A stretch of DNA of 20,645 bases from Comamonadaceae bacterium (GTDB lineage: Bacteria; Pseudomonadota; Gammaproteobacteria; Burkholderiales; Burkholderiaceae_C): NCBI GenBank assembly GCA_947372005.1, contig CANBRV010000006.1, forward strand, positions 1 through 20,645, given 5' to 3'. Numbering within the stretch: position 1 is the first letter of the stretch; each line of letters starts with the position of its first letter. Of the stretch, positions 6,513 through 13,748 are shown piece by piece. The translations under genes were made by a program, and so were the position numbers. The notes beneath the pieces were generated by a model, which saw only the letters and a program-made list of their open reading frames with translations, was not told the origin of the DNA and ran no database searches.

Positions 6513-7307
6513 GTGCGCAAAATTTTTATAGCCTTCGTTTTAAGCGTTTCAACCCTTGTAGCCAGCGCGCAAACCAAGCCACTAGTCAAGGATTTTGGAT
6601 CAGAGTTACCAACTTCTGCCGCTTATATTGGCAACAGTTTCTTTTATTACAACAACGGTATGCCAGGTCATGTGAGCTTGCTTGTGGGCGCCGACAAGTC
6701 TGGACTCAAGCAGCGTAACGTGATGATTACTATGGGTGGCTCTGGCTTCGATTGGCACGACGTTGAGTCGTATTTCCGCCCGAATGCCATTAGCCGCTAC
6801 TCGTTCGATGCTAATAACAACGTCGTCTTCAACAAACTTGATCGACTGTTTGATGCGGCTGTGATGATGGATTGCAGTCAGTGCCCACTTCATCCGCAGT
6901 TAAAAGGCATCTTCACTGAATACGCTAAAAAGAACAGTGACATCGTGCGTAAATTTGGCAGTAAGCCCGTTTTCTTTATGTCGTGGGCTTATCAAGACAA
7001 ACCTGAAATGACGGCGCAATTGGCCGAGGCTTACACCAAGGCAGGCAACGCCAACAACGCGCTGGTCATACCTGCTGGGCTTGCGTTTGCACGTTCGATT
7101 GCGCAAAAGCCAGAGCTGAATTTGTACGTGGCCGACAAACGTCATCCAACACTGGCGGGAACATACTTAGCGGCTTGCACCAGCTACGCGACTTTGTATA
7201 AACGCTCGCCTGTTGGCAATACCTACACAGCGGGGCTTGATGCAGCCACCGCTGCGCATTTGCAAAATGTGGCTTGGGAGACGGTGCAGGATTACTTTAA
7301 GCCGTAA
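6513..7307 (+). CDS. Secreted SGNH/GDSL-type hydrolase-like protein
   Basis: A 264-residue exported protein with a Sec signal peptide (residues 1-19, cleavage likely after VASA). The mature part has an SGNH-like layout. The block I equivalent YIGNSFFYYNN carries the probable nucleophile S42. A glycine block MGGSG lies at 74-78, and a block V-like D208-x-x-H211 (ADKRHPTLAG) supplies Asp and His. The central region has a CxxC pair in MDCSQCPLHP (C121, C124), which could form a disulfide in the periplasm. Ester or acyl-carbohydrate hydrolysis is inferred; the substrate is unknown. The GTG start is set by AAGGAG at 6501-6506. It is divergent from the CobW-family gene, and its TAA overlaps the end of engB by 11 bases. 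Confidence 0.72.
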   Translation: MRKIFIAFVLSVSTLVASAQTKPLVKDFGSELPTSAAYIGNSFFYYNNGMPGHVSLLVGADKSGLKQRNVMITMGGSGFDWHDVESYFRPNAISRYSFDANNNVVFNKLDRLFDAAVMMDCSQCPLHPQLKGIFTEYAKKNSDIVRKFGSKPVFFMSWAYQDKPEMTAQLAEAYTKAGNANNALVIPAGLAFARSIAQKPELNLYVADKRHPTLAGTYLAACTSYATLYKRSPVGNTYTAGLDAATAAHLQNVAWETVQDYFKP

Positions 7308-7998
7308 CTGCGGCGGTCGTGGCGGGAGCGTCTTGCGGACGCGTCCACTCCCAAAGCAAGCGCCCGACTGATTCCAGCCCTTGCTTTTTCAGTGCTGAAA
7401 AGAGTCTTACTTCACCCCCGCCAGCATTTAACTTAGCAATCGATAGCGCTTTAGCCGCTTCGGTTTTATTGAGCTTGTCACTCTTGGTGAGGATGACTAA
7501 AAACTTGAGACCTGCTTCGACGCGCGGGCGAAGCATCTCTAGCAGCGCCTCGTCGTAATCGGTTAGGCCATGACGCGGATCGCACATCAACACAACGGCT
7601 TTCAAGTTCTCGCGAGTGATCAGATAGTTCGCCATCACCGCTTGCCAACGCGCTTTATCTACTTTCGATACTGCTGCATAACCGTAGCCTGGCAAATCGG
7701 CAAATACAGCGTCATTCAGCTTTTGCTTGCCAAGCGCAAATAAATTGATGCTTTGTGTGCGCCCTGGCGTTTTAGAGGCATATGCGAGTCGATGTTGCTG
7801 CGTGAGCGTATTAATACAAGTTGATTTGCCTGCGTTAGAGCGGCCGACAAAAGCGATTTCAGGCAAATCGTGCGCTGGGAGAAATTCTAGTTTTGGCGCT
7901 GTAGTGAGGAACTTGGCTGTGTGTAGCCAGCCCATGATTTGCTTATCGGTCAGCTGCAAACTAGCAGGCGGTGTGGCGGGGGAGGAGATATCGGACAT
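7297..7998 (-). CDS. engB: Ribosome biogenesis GTP-binding protein EngB/YihA
   Basis: A 233-residue EngB/YsxC/YihA GTPase, essential for late 50S assembly in many bacteria. G1 is GRSNAGKST (52-60), the DxxG region is LPGYGYA, and G4 is TKSD. The N-terminal block AKFLTTAPKLEFLP is family-typical. ATG 7998 is chosen. ATG 8034 is possible but would start close to the divergent cytochrome gene, and ATG 7935 would trim the protein to the E. coli length of about 210 residues. The neighbourhood engB-cytochrome c4-resB is, from memory, common in Betaproteobacteria. It is convergent with the SGNH gene. Confidence 0.93.
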   Translation of the reverse strand: MSDISSPATPPASLQLTDKQIMGWLHTAKFLTTAPKLEFLPAHDLPEIAFVGRSNAGKSTCINTLTQQHRLAYASKTPGRTQSINLFALGKQKLNDAVFADLPGYGYAAVSKVDKARWQAVMANYLITRENLKAVVLMCDPRHGLTDYDEALLEMLRPRVEAGLKFLVILTKSDKLNKTEAAKALSIAKLNAGGGEVRLFSALKKQGLESVGRLLWEWTRPQDAPATTAAVTA

Positions 7999-8058
7999 GA
8001 GGCATTGTAAAATGCAAGGTTGTACTTTCCCCATTTGCCTAACTATTCTTTTTGCGCC

Positions 8059-8706
8059 ATGAAGTTACTTGCTGCCCTCATCGTTTCTACATCACTCATT
8101 TCAAGCGTTGCTTTTGCAAACGAAGAGCCCGCAAAAGCCGCCGCTCCTGCCGCTGCCAAAGCAGCCAAGCCAGACTTGAACGCTGGTTCTGCTAAGTTTG
8201 CAGCTACTTGCGCCGCTTGCCATAACGCAGACGGTAACTCGGCTATTCCTGCTAATCCAAAGTTGGCTGGCCAGCACCCTGAATACTTACTTGCCCAGTT
8301 GCAAGCCTTCAAATCAGGCAAGCGTGCCAACCCTGTGATGGGCGGCATGGTGGCTGGTTTGACGGACGACGACATGCGCAACATCGCTTACTGGGCGGCT
8401 GCGCAAAAACCCAAAGCAGGTTTTGCTAAGAACGCTGATCTCGTCAAAATGGGCGAAAAAATCTACAAAGGTGGCATCGCTGATCGCCAAGTCCCCGCTT
8501 GCGCAGGCTGCCACAGCCCAAGCGGCGCGGGCATTCCAAGCCAATACCCACGTTTGTCGGGTCAACATGCCGAGTACGTAGCGACACAGCTTACAGGCTT
8601 CCGCGACGGTACGCGCAAGAACAATGCGTCTATGAGCCAAGTGACGGCTAAGCTGAATGACAAAGAGATCAAAGCATTAGCTGACTACATTGCTGGCTTG
8701 CGTTAA
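8059..8706 (+). CDS. Dihaem cytochrome c4-type periplasmic protein
   Basis: A 215-residue secreted protein with a Sec signal peptide (cleavage probably after AFA, residue 20) and an Ala/Lys/Pro-rich linker. Two homologous haem domains follow. The first haem site CAACH is at 51-55 and the second CAGCH at 148-152. The distal methionines are probably in NPVMGGM (first domain) and NNASMSQV (second). This is the cytochrome c4 arrangement, an electron donor to terminal oxidases. The ATG at 8059 is chosen because it gives the signal peptide a normal length; an upstream TTG frame from 8020 adds a non-signal extension. No clear ribosome binding site is seen, and a possible TATTCT -10 at 8044-8049 would give almost no leader. 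resB follows after 17 bases. Confidence 0.92.
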   Translation: MKLLAALIVSTSLISSVAFANEEPAKAAAPAAAKAAKPDLNAGSAKFAATCAACHNADGNSAIPANPKLAGQHPEYLLAQLQAFKSGKRANPVMGGMVAGLTDDDMRNIAYWAAAQKPKAGFAKNADLVKMGEKIYKGGIADRQVPACAGCHSPSGAGIPSQYPRLSGQHAEYVATQLTGFRDGTRKNNASMSQVTAKLNDKEIKALADYIAGLR

Positions 8707-8723
8707 TCCGCTAGCCGTTTCCC

Positions 8724-10736
8724 GTGTCAGTCTCTACCCACGGGCTTCGCCTAAAAAATACATCGGGTTGGCTTAGAAACATCGTCGAGTTACTCTCGGC
8801 GATGCGGTTTGCCATCGCGCTGCTCACCGTCATTTGCATCGCCAGCATCATTGGCACGGTCCTAAAGCAGCAAGAGCCTTTCGGTAATTACGTCAATCAA
8901 TTTGGCCCCTTTTGGGCGGAAGTCTTTGCCAAGCTCTCGCTCTTCGCGGTCTATAGCGCTTGGTGGTTTTTGCTGATTCTGTTGTTCCTAGTCATTAGTA
9001 CCAGTCTGTGTGTAGCGCGTAACACACCGCAAATTCTGCGTGACCTCAAAAATTACAAAGAGCATCTGCGCGAGCAAAGTTTTAAAGCGTTTGCCCACAA
9101 TGCCGCATGGGCTGTGGCCTCTACGCCTGTCGCCGCTGTAGGCCATATCCAACATGCCTTTGCAGGCATAGGCTGGAAAACAAAAATACAAACTAGACCG
9201 GATGGCACTTTGATTGCTGCCAAAACCGGTGGCGGTCACAAGATCGGCTACATCGCCGCGCACAGCGCCATCGTGCTCATTTGCGTGGGCGGCTTGCTGG
9301 ACGGCGACATGCTGACGCGTGCGCAAATGTGGTGGGGCAACAAAGTGGTGTTTACAGGTGGCGGCATGATTGCCGACGTGCCTGAGACTTCGCGTTTATC
9401 AAAAAGCAATCCTGCCTTCCGCGCCAATCTTTTGGTGGCGGAGGGGCAAACTGCGGGGACGGCTATCTTGCAGCAGCCCAATGGCGTGTTGCTACAAGAT
9501 CTGCCGTTTTCGATTGAACTTAAAAAGTTCATCGTCGAGCATTACTCCACGGGCATGCCCAAACTGTTTGCCAGTGACATCGTGATTCACGACAAAACGA
9601 CTGGCGAAAAAACAGTCGCCCGCGTCGAGGTCAATCACCCTGTGAATTACAAAGGCGTGAATATTTTTCAGTCTAGCTTTGACGATGGCGGCTCGCGCGT
9701 CAAGTTGCAATCTGTTCCGATTGCGCAGGGTGGCAAGTCGATTGAGTTGGAGGGCACGATTGGCTCCAGCTCGGCACTCACCAACGGCACAGACAAAATG
9801 ACACTTGAGTACACCGCGCTGCGTGTCCTCAATGTTGAGACCTTTGGCAAAAAAGATCTGCGCAATGTGGGCCCGTCTATTACTTACAAACTGCGCGACG
9901 CAGCAGGGCAGGCACGCGAGTTTCACAACTACATGCTGCCGATCAAATTTACGGATAGCGAAACGGCCGTGCACTTGGTTGGCGTGCGTGACACGCCAGC
10001 AGAGCCCTTTCGATACTGGCGCATTCCGTCCGACGATAAGGGCAGCGTGAATGGTTTTCTGCGCCTCGCCCAAGCCGTGCAAAGTGCGCCCGCTACGCAG
10101 GCAGCGATTCAGCGTTATCTTGCCAAGGCGAGCGATCCCACAAAGCGAGACATGAAAGCGGCACTGCAAACGTCCAGTGAACGTGTGATGTCTTTGTTTG
10201 CTGGACAGGGCGGTCTTGAATCCAGCGGTTTGCAAGGCATTGCTGATTTTTTAGAAAAAAATGTGCCCGAAGATCAGCGCATTAAAACCAGCGAAGTGTT
10301 GATTCGCATTTTGAATGGCGTGCTCTATGAACTGGCCGCTCCAAGTGTGATTTCTGCGGACGTGAGAGACAAGCCTGACTGGCTCAATCAAGCCGTGCTC
10401 GCGCTATCGGACGCCAAGGCTTATCCTGCACCGATGATTTTTCAGCTCAAAGACTTTACGCAGGTGCAAGCCAGCGTTTTCCAAGTGGCTAAAGCGCCAG
10501 GTCAAACCATTGTCTATACGGGCGCGGTGCTGCTCATCATTGGCGTGTTTTTCATGCTTTTTGTGCGCGAGCGGCGCGTGTGGGTGTGGGTCAAACCTAA
10601 TACGGATGAAGCTTCCGAGCCAATTGCTGGCGCGCACATCAGCATGGCGTACGCCACCAATCGCAAAACGATGCAAAGCGATCAGGAATTTGAACGACTT
10701 CGTACGCAGTTAAGCCAGCAGCCCTCGCAGACATAA
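8724..10736 (+). CDS. resB: Cytochrome c biogenesis protein ResB (System II)
   Basis: A 670-residue ResB/Ccs1 family membrane protein. Three N-terminal helices lie at about 26-46, 71-95 and 173-195. A large periplasmic domain follows, and a last helix precedes VRERRVWVWV near residues 593-622. ResB with CcsA forms the System II haem exporter/ligase that attaches haem to apocytochromes. The periplasmic region contains HPVNYKGVNIFQSSF, a conserved ResB stretch. The GTG start is accepted because the N-terminus VSTHGLRLK leads directly into the first helix, though the ribosome binding site is weak. Its 17-base distance from the cytochrome c4 gene indicates an operon. Its partner gene ccsA/ccsB, commonly next, is absent here; a radical SAM gene begins 3 bases after the stop. 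Confidence 0.93.
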   Translation: MSVSTHGLRLKNTSGWLRNIVELLSAMRFAIALLTVICIASIIGTVLKQQEPFGNYVNQFGPFWAEVFAKLSLFAVYSAWWFLLILLFLVISTSLCVARNTPQILRDLKNYKEHLREQSFKAFAHNAAWAVASTPVAAVGHIQHAFAGIGWKTKIQTRPDGTLIAAKTGGGHKIGYIAAHSAIVLICVGGLLDGDMLTRAQMWWGNKVVFTGGGMIADVPETSRLSKSNPAFRANLLVAEGQTAGTAILQQPNGVLLQDLPFSIELKKFIVEHYSTGMPKLFASDIVIHDKTTGEKTVARVEVNHPVNYKGVNIFQSSFDDGGSRVKLQSVPIAQGGKSIELEGTIGSSSALTNGTDKMTLEYTALRVLNVETFGKKDLRNVGPSITYKLRDAAGQAREFHNYMLPIKFTDSETAVHLVGVRDTPAEPFRYWRIPSDDKGSVNGFLRLAQAVQSAPATQAAIQRYLAKASDPTKRDMKAALQTSSERVMSLFAGQGGLESSGLQGIADFLEKNVPEDQRIKTSEVLIRILNGVLYELAAPSVISADVRDKPDWLNQAVLALSDAKAYPAPMIFQLKDFTQVQASVFQVAKAPGQTIVYTGAVLLIIGVFFMLFVRERRVWVWVKPNTDEASEPIAGAHISMAYATNRKTMQSDQEFERLRTQLSQQPSQT

Positions 10737-10739
10737 ATC

Positions 10740-12674
10740 ATGAAGATTCTGTCATTGATCCCGCCGATGACGCAGCTCAATACGCCGTACCCGAGCACGG
10801 CGTATCTCACGGGTTTTTTGCGTTCACGCGGTTTGCAAGCCGTGCAAGAAGACTTGGCGCTGGCGCTGGTTTTAAAGCTGTTGTCGAAAGAGGGTTTAGC
10901 CAATATTCATAAGGCTTGCGAGACAGCATTGGCTGGCAAGCTAGAGCAGGATTGGCCTAGCAGCTTGCACTCGTTCATGGATCAGTACAGCCAGTACGCC
11001 TCAACTATCGACGCGGTGATTCGATTTTTACAAGGCGGCGACTCTACGCTGGCGCATCGCATCGGCGCGCGTGGCTTTTTGCCTGAAGGTCCACGTTTCG
11101 ATTCACTTGAAGCTTATGCCGATGAAGAAGGCGCTGACCCGCTAGCTTGGGCGTTTGGTGCACTCGGCGCACAAGACCGCGCAAGGCACATCGCCACGCT
11201 GTATTTAAATGACTTGGCAGACGTGATCAAATATGCCGTCGATCCGCGTTTTGAGTTTGTGCGCTACGCCGAAAAATTAGCCGCAAGCCAAGCCACGTTT
11301 GATCCGTTGGCTGAGGCGCTAGCTGCACCACATAATTTGGTAGACGCGACTCTAGAGGCGCTCACGCTCGCCGCCATTGCGCGGCATCAACCCACGATGG
11401 TCTTGATCTCTGTGCCCTTTCCTGGCGCGGTCTACGCTGCGTTTCGTGTCGCGCAGACGATTAAAAAATATCACCCAAATATCACACTGGAGCTAGGCGG
11501 TGGCTTCGTCAACACCGAACTGCGCGAGCTGTCCGAGCCGCGTGTGTTTGACTACTTCGATTACGTCACGCTGGATGCGGGCGAGCGCCCACTCTTGGCG
11601 CTCATTGAGCATTTGCAAGGCAAGCGCTCTGCACAAAGATTGGTTCGCACCTTTCATAGGCACGGCGGCACGGTGCAGCACACCAACTTTGTCGAGCCCG
11701 ATATTGCCTTCGATGACGTGGGTACGCCGACGTGGGATGGCTTGCCGCTCGCCAAATATCTCTCGCTGCTCGATATGCTCAACCCCATGCATCGCCTGTG
11801 GAGCGACGGGCGTTGGAACAAGCTCACCGTGGCGCACGGCTGCTATTGGAAAAAGTGCAGCTTTTGCGATGTGAGCTTGGATTACATCTCGCGCTACGAC
11901 GCGGCGAGTGCCGAAACGCTGGTCAACCGCGTGGAAAAAATCGTTGCCGAGACAAGGCAAACGGGCTTTCATTTGGTCGATGAAGCCGCACCACCAAAAT
12001 CGCTCAAAGCCTTTAGCCATGAGCTCTTAAAGAGGAACACCAGCATCTCGTGGTGGGGCAACGTGCGATTCGAAAAATCATTCACACCTGATCTGTGCAA
12101 CTTGATGGCCGACAGCGGTTGCATTGCCATTTCGGGTGGATTAGAAGTCGCGTCTGACAGGCTCCTCAAGCTGATGAAGAAGGGTGTGTCAGTTGCGCAA
12201 GTGGCACGAGTGACCAAAGCGTTTAGCGATGCAGGCATCTTGGTTCACGCCTATTTGATGTACGGTTTCCCTACGCAAACCGTGCAAGATACCGTGGACA
12301 GTTTGGAGTACGTGCGGCAACTTTTCGCAGCAGGTTGCATCCAGTCGGGTTACTTTCACCGATTCACTTGCACCGTGCATTCGCCTGTGGGCTTGAATCC
12401 AGCGGAATACGGCATCACGCTGCACCCTTTGCCACATGCTTTACCTGATGTGGCTTCCAAGCCAGTGTTTGCTAAAAACGATGTGCAGTTTGATGACCAG
12501 ACTGGTGTCGATCACGATGCGCTGGGTGTGGCGCTCAACAAGGCGCTCTACAACTACATGCACGGTATTGGCCTAGAGACCAACGTGCGCCAATGGTTTG
12601 AGCAGCGCGTACCCAAGACCACTGTGTCAAAAGACTTTGTAGAGCAAGCGCTAGCTGTTGCTACGCAGGAATAA
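10740..12674 (+). CDS. B12-binding domain/radical SAM protein with CX4CX2C motif
   Basis: A 644-residue cobalamin-type radical SAM protein of unknown reaction. The Rossmann-like B12 domain seems split: residues 1-50 (MKILSLIPPM onward) and about 215-295 (LELGGGFVN, DYVTLDAGERPL), with a helical insertion of about 160 residues. No DxHxxG cobalamin-ligand motif is seen, so base-off binding without a His ligand, or loss of B12, is possible. The SAM barrel spans about 360-555. The [4Fe-4S] motif is C368-x4-C373-x2-C376 in GCYWKKCSFCD, one residue longer than the common CX3CX2C. The segments DEAAPPK, ISGGLE and YGFPTQT are typical of the fold. A C-terminal region of about 90 residues is unassigned. 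The ATG is 3 bases after the resB stop, so it is surely co-transcribed. The end overlaps the opposing gene by 14 bases. Confidence 0.85.
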   Translation: MKILSLIPPMTQLNTPYPSTAYLTGFLRSRGLQAVQEDLALALVLKLLSKEGLANIHKACETALAGKLEQDWPSSLHSFMDQYSQYASTIDAVIRFLQGGDSTLAHRIGARGFLPEGPRFDSLEAYADEEGADPLAWAFGALGAQDRARHIATLYLNDLADVIKYAVDPRFEFVRYAEKLAASQATFDPLAEALAAPHNLVDATLEALTLAAIARHQPTMVLISVPFPGAVYAAFRVAQTIKKYHPNITLELGGGFVNTELRELSEPRVFDYFDYVTLDAGERPLLALIEHLQGKRSAQRLVRTFHRHGGTVQHTNFVEPDIAFDDVGTPTWDGLPLAKYLSLLDMLNPMHRLWSDGRWNKLTVAHGCYWKKCSFCDVSLDYISRYDAASAETLVNRVEKIVAETRQTGFHLVDEAAPPKSLKAFSHELLKRNTSISWWGNVRFEKSFTPDLCNLMADSGCIAISGGLEVASDRLLKLMKKGVSVAQVARVTKAFSDAGILVHAYLMYGFPTQTVQDTVDSLEYVRQLFAAGCIQSGYFHRFTCTVHSPVGLNPAEYGITLHPLPHALPDVASKPVFAKNDVQFDDQTGVDHDALGVALNKALYNYMHGIGLETNVRQWFEQRVPKTTVSKDFVEQALAVATQE

Positions 12675-13035
12675 CCCGCGCCCAGCGCACTCGGTGATCC
12701 ACGTAGTAGCCGCCGTACTCGGTGTATTTGAGTAGCACCCGCTCGCAAGTCTTGCAGTTAAAGGTTTCGCAGCGGTTGTAGGGAAAGTGCAGTGTTGATA
12801 TTGGCGCATCAGGTGAATCGTAGTTTGTGCCATCGGGGTGATGCTGTTCAAAAGTCGGCTCGTAAATCTCAGGGTCACGCAGGGTTCCGATGTGCGTCAT
12901 CTGTTCTTTTGGCCAGCGTTCATCGGGCACGCTTTCCCATGACTTGCAAACACCCACGGCACACGTGCAAGCCTTATTTGATAATGCTTGCAGAGCCGTC
13001 TTGAGCGCTGCGTCATCTAGTAACTCAGCGTCCAT
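12661..13035 (-). CDS. Cys-rich conserved-looking protein of unknown function
   Basis: A 124-residue soluble protein that I do not recognise by name. An N-terminal helix is followed by CTCAVGVC (C23, C25, C30). The C-terminal third contains RCETFNCKTC, a CX4CX2C set, then a compact aromatic block YTEYGGYYVDHRVR. Seven or so cysteines suggest a zinc or iron-sulfur site. ATG 13035 is preferred over a TTG at 13062 because AAGG stands 5-8 bases upstream and because it overlaps the rraA-like gene end by 11 bases, giving translational coupling. It is the last gene of the glucarate operon. Its stop overlaps the convergent radical SAM gene. No signal peptide or membrane helix is present. Confidence 0.65.
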   Translation of the reverse strand: MDAELLDDAALKTALQALSNKACTCAVGVCKSWESVPDERWPKEQMTHIGTLRDPEIYEPTFEQHHPDGTNYDSPDAPISTLHFPYNRCETFNCKTCERVLLKYTEYGGYYVDHRVRWARVIPA

Positions 13036-13747
13036 TAGCCTTGCGCCAGACGTCAAAATCAACTTTACTCTGCGGATCCGTTGGTGGATAAAGTCCCAAA
13101 ATCGAGCGGCCCTCTAACACTTTGGCGGTTACGAAATCTTCAAACGCCGTCATCTCGGTGGCTTCAATCGCAATCTCGTCAGCAATCCCCGCAGGGATAA
13201 TGACCACACCTTCGGCGTCACCGACCACAATGTCGCCAGGCCAGACGGGTGCATCGCCGCAGCCAATCGGCACGTTGATATCTAAGGCTTGATGAATCGT
13301 TAAATTAGTCGGTGCGCTGGGGCGACTGTGATACGACGGCATGGCAAGCTGTCCAATCTCAGGCGAGTCGCGAAAGCCGCCATCAGTCACGATGCCCGCT
13401 ACGCCGCGTACCATGAGGCGTGTGACGAGGATTGAGCCAGCCGATGCCGCACGTGCGTCTTTGCGCGAATCAATCACCATCACGCTACCAGCAGGACACT
13501 CTTCCACGGCCTTGCGCTGTGGGTGCTCGCGGTTTAAAAATACATCAATCTTGTTTAAATCTTCGCGCGCAGGGATGTAGCGCAACGTGAACGCGGGTCC
13601 GACCATATTGCCGTGCTTGGCGTGGTGCGCGTGGCTAACAGGTAAAACACCTTGAATGAATTGGCGCGACAGACCGCGTTTAAACAAGGCTGTACATATG
13701 GTGGCCGTGGATACTTTTTGAAGAAGAGTTCTAGTTTCTATTTTCAT
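13025..13747 (-). CDS. RraA-like protein / HMG-CHA aldolase family
   Basis: A 240-residue protein of the RraA/HMG aldolase fold. Diagnostic parts are the TDGGFRDSPE block with R126, D127 and E130 (RDxxE, reported as the substrate/metal motif of 4-hydroxy-4-methyl-2-oxoglutarate aldolases), GDIVVGDAEGVVIIP, and an N-terminal ST(A)TICTALFKRG region. Family members either cleave tertiary hydroxy-oxo acids or decarboxylate oxaloacetate, or inhibit RNase E (E. coli RraA). The RDxxE set and the operon context favour an enzyme acting on a sugar-acid-derived keto acid. ATG 13747 follows the Bug gene's TGA by one base, with GAGGG about 13 bases upstream. The glucarate-to-2-oxoglutarate route needs no such step, so its substrate is open. 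Confidence 0.8.
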   Translation of the reverse strand: MKIETRTLLQKVSTATICTALFKRGLSRQFIQGVLPVSHAHHAKHGNMVGPAFTLRYIPAREDLNKIDVFLNREHPQRKAVEECPAGSVMVIDSRKDARAASAGSILVTRLMVRGVAGIVTDGGFRDSPEIGQLAMPSYHSRPSAPTNLTIHQALDINVPIGCGDAPVWPGDIVVGDAEGVVIIPAGIADEIAIEATEMTAFEDFVTAKVLEGRSILGLYPPTDPQSKVDFDVWRKANGR

Positions 13748-13748
13748 A

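Noticed and set aside
6458..6589. N-terminal extension of the CobW-family protein
   Set aside because: It would overlap the start of the divergent SGNH gene and add residues before a P-loop that normally begins near residue 10.
8020..8058. Upstream TTG start for cytochrome c4
   Set aside because: It would place a non-signal extension before a textbook Sec signal peptide.
9492..10235. A 247-residue open frame on the minus strand inside resB
   Set aside because: It is antisense to a well-supported resB with intact motifs; its translation has no recognisable domain and is Cys/Arg/His-rich as expected for a shadow frame.
11493..12020. A 175-residue minus-strand frame inside the radical SAM gene
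   Set aside because: It lies opposite the conserved cluster region; no ribosome binding site or domain supports it.
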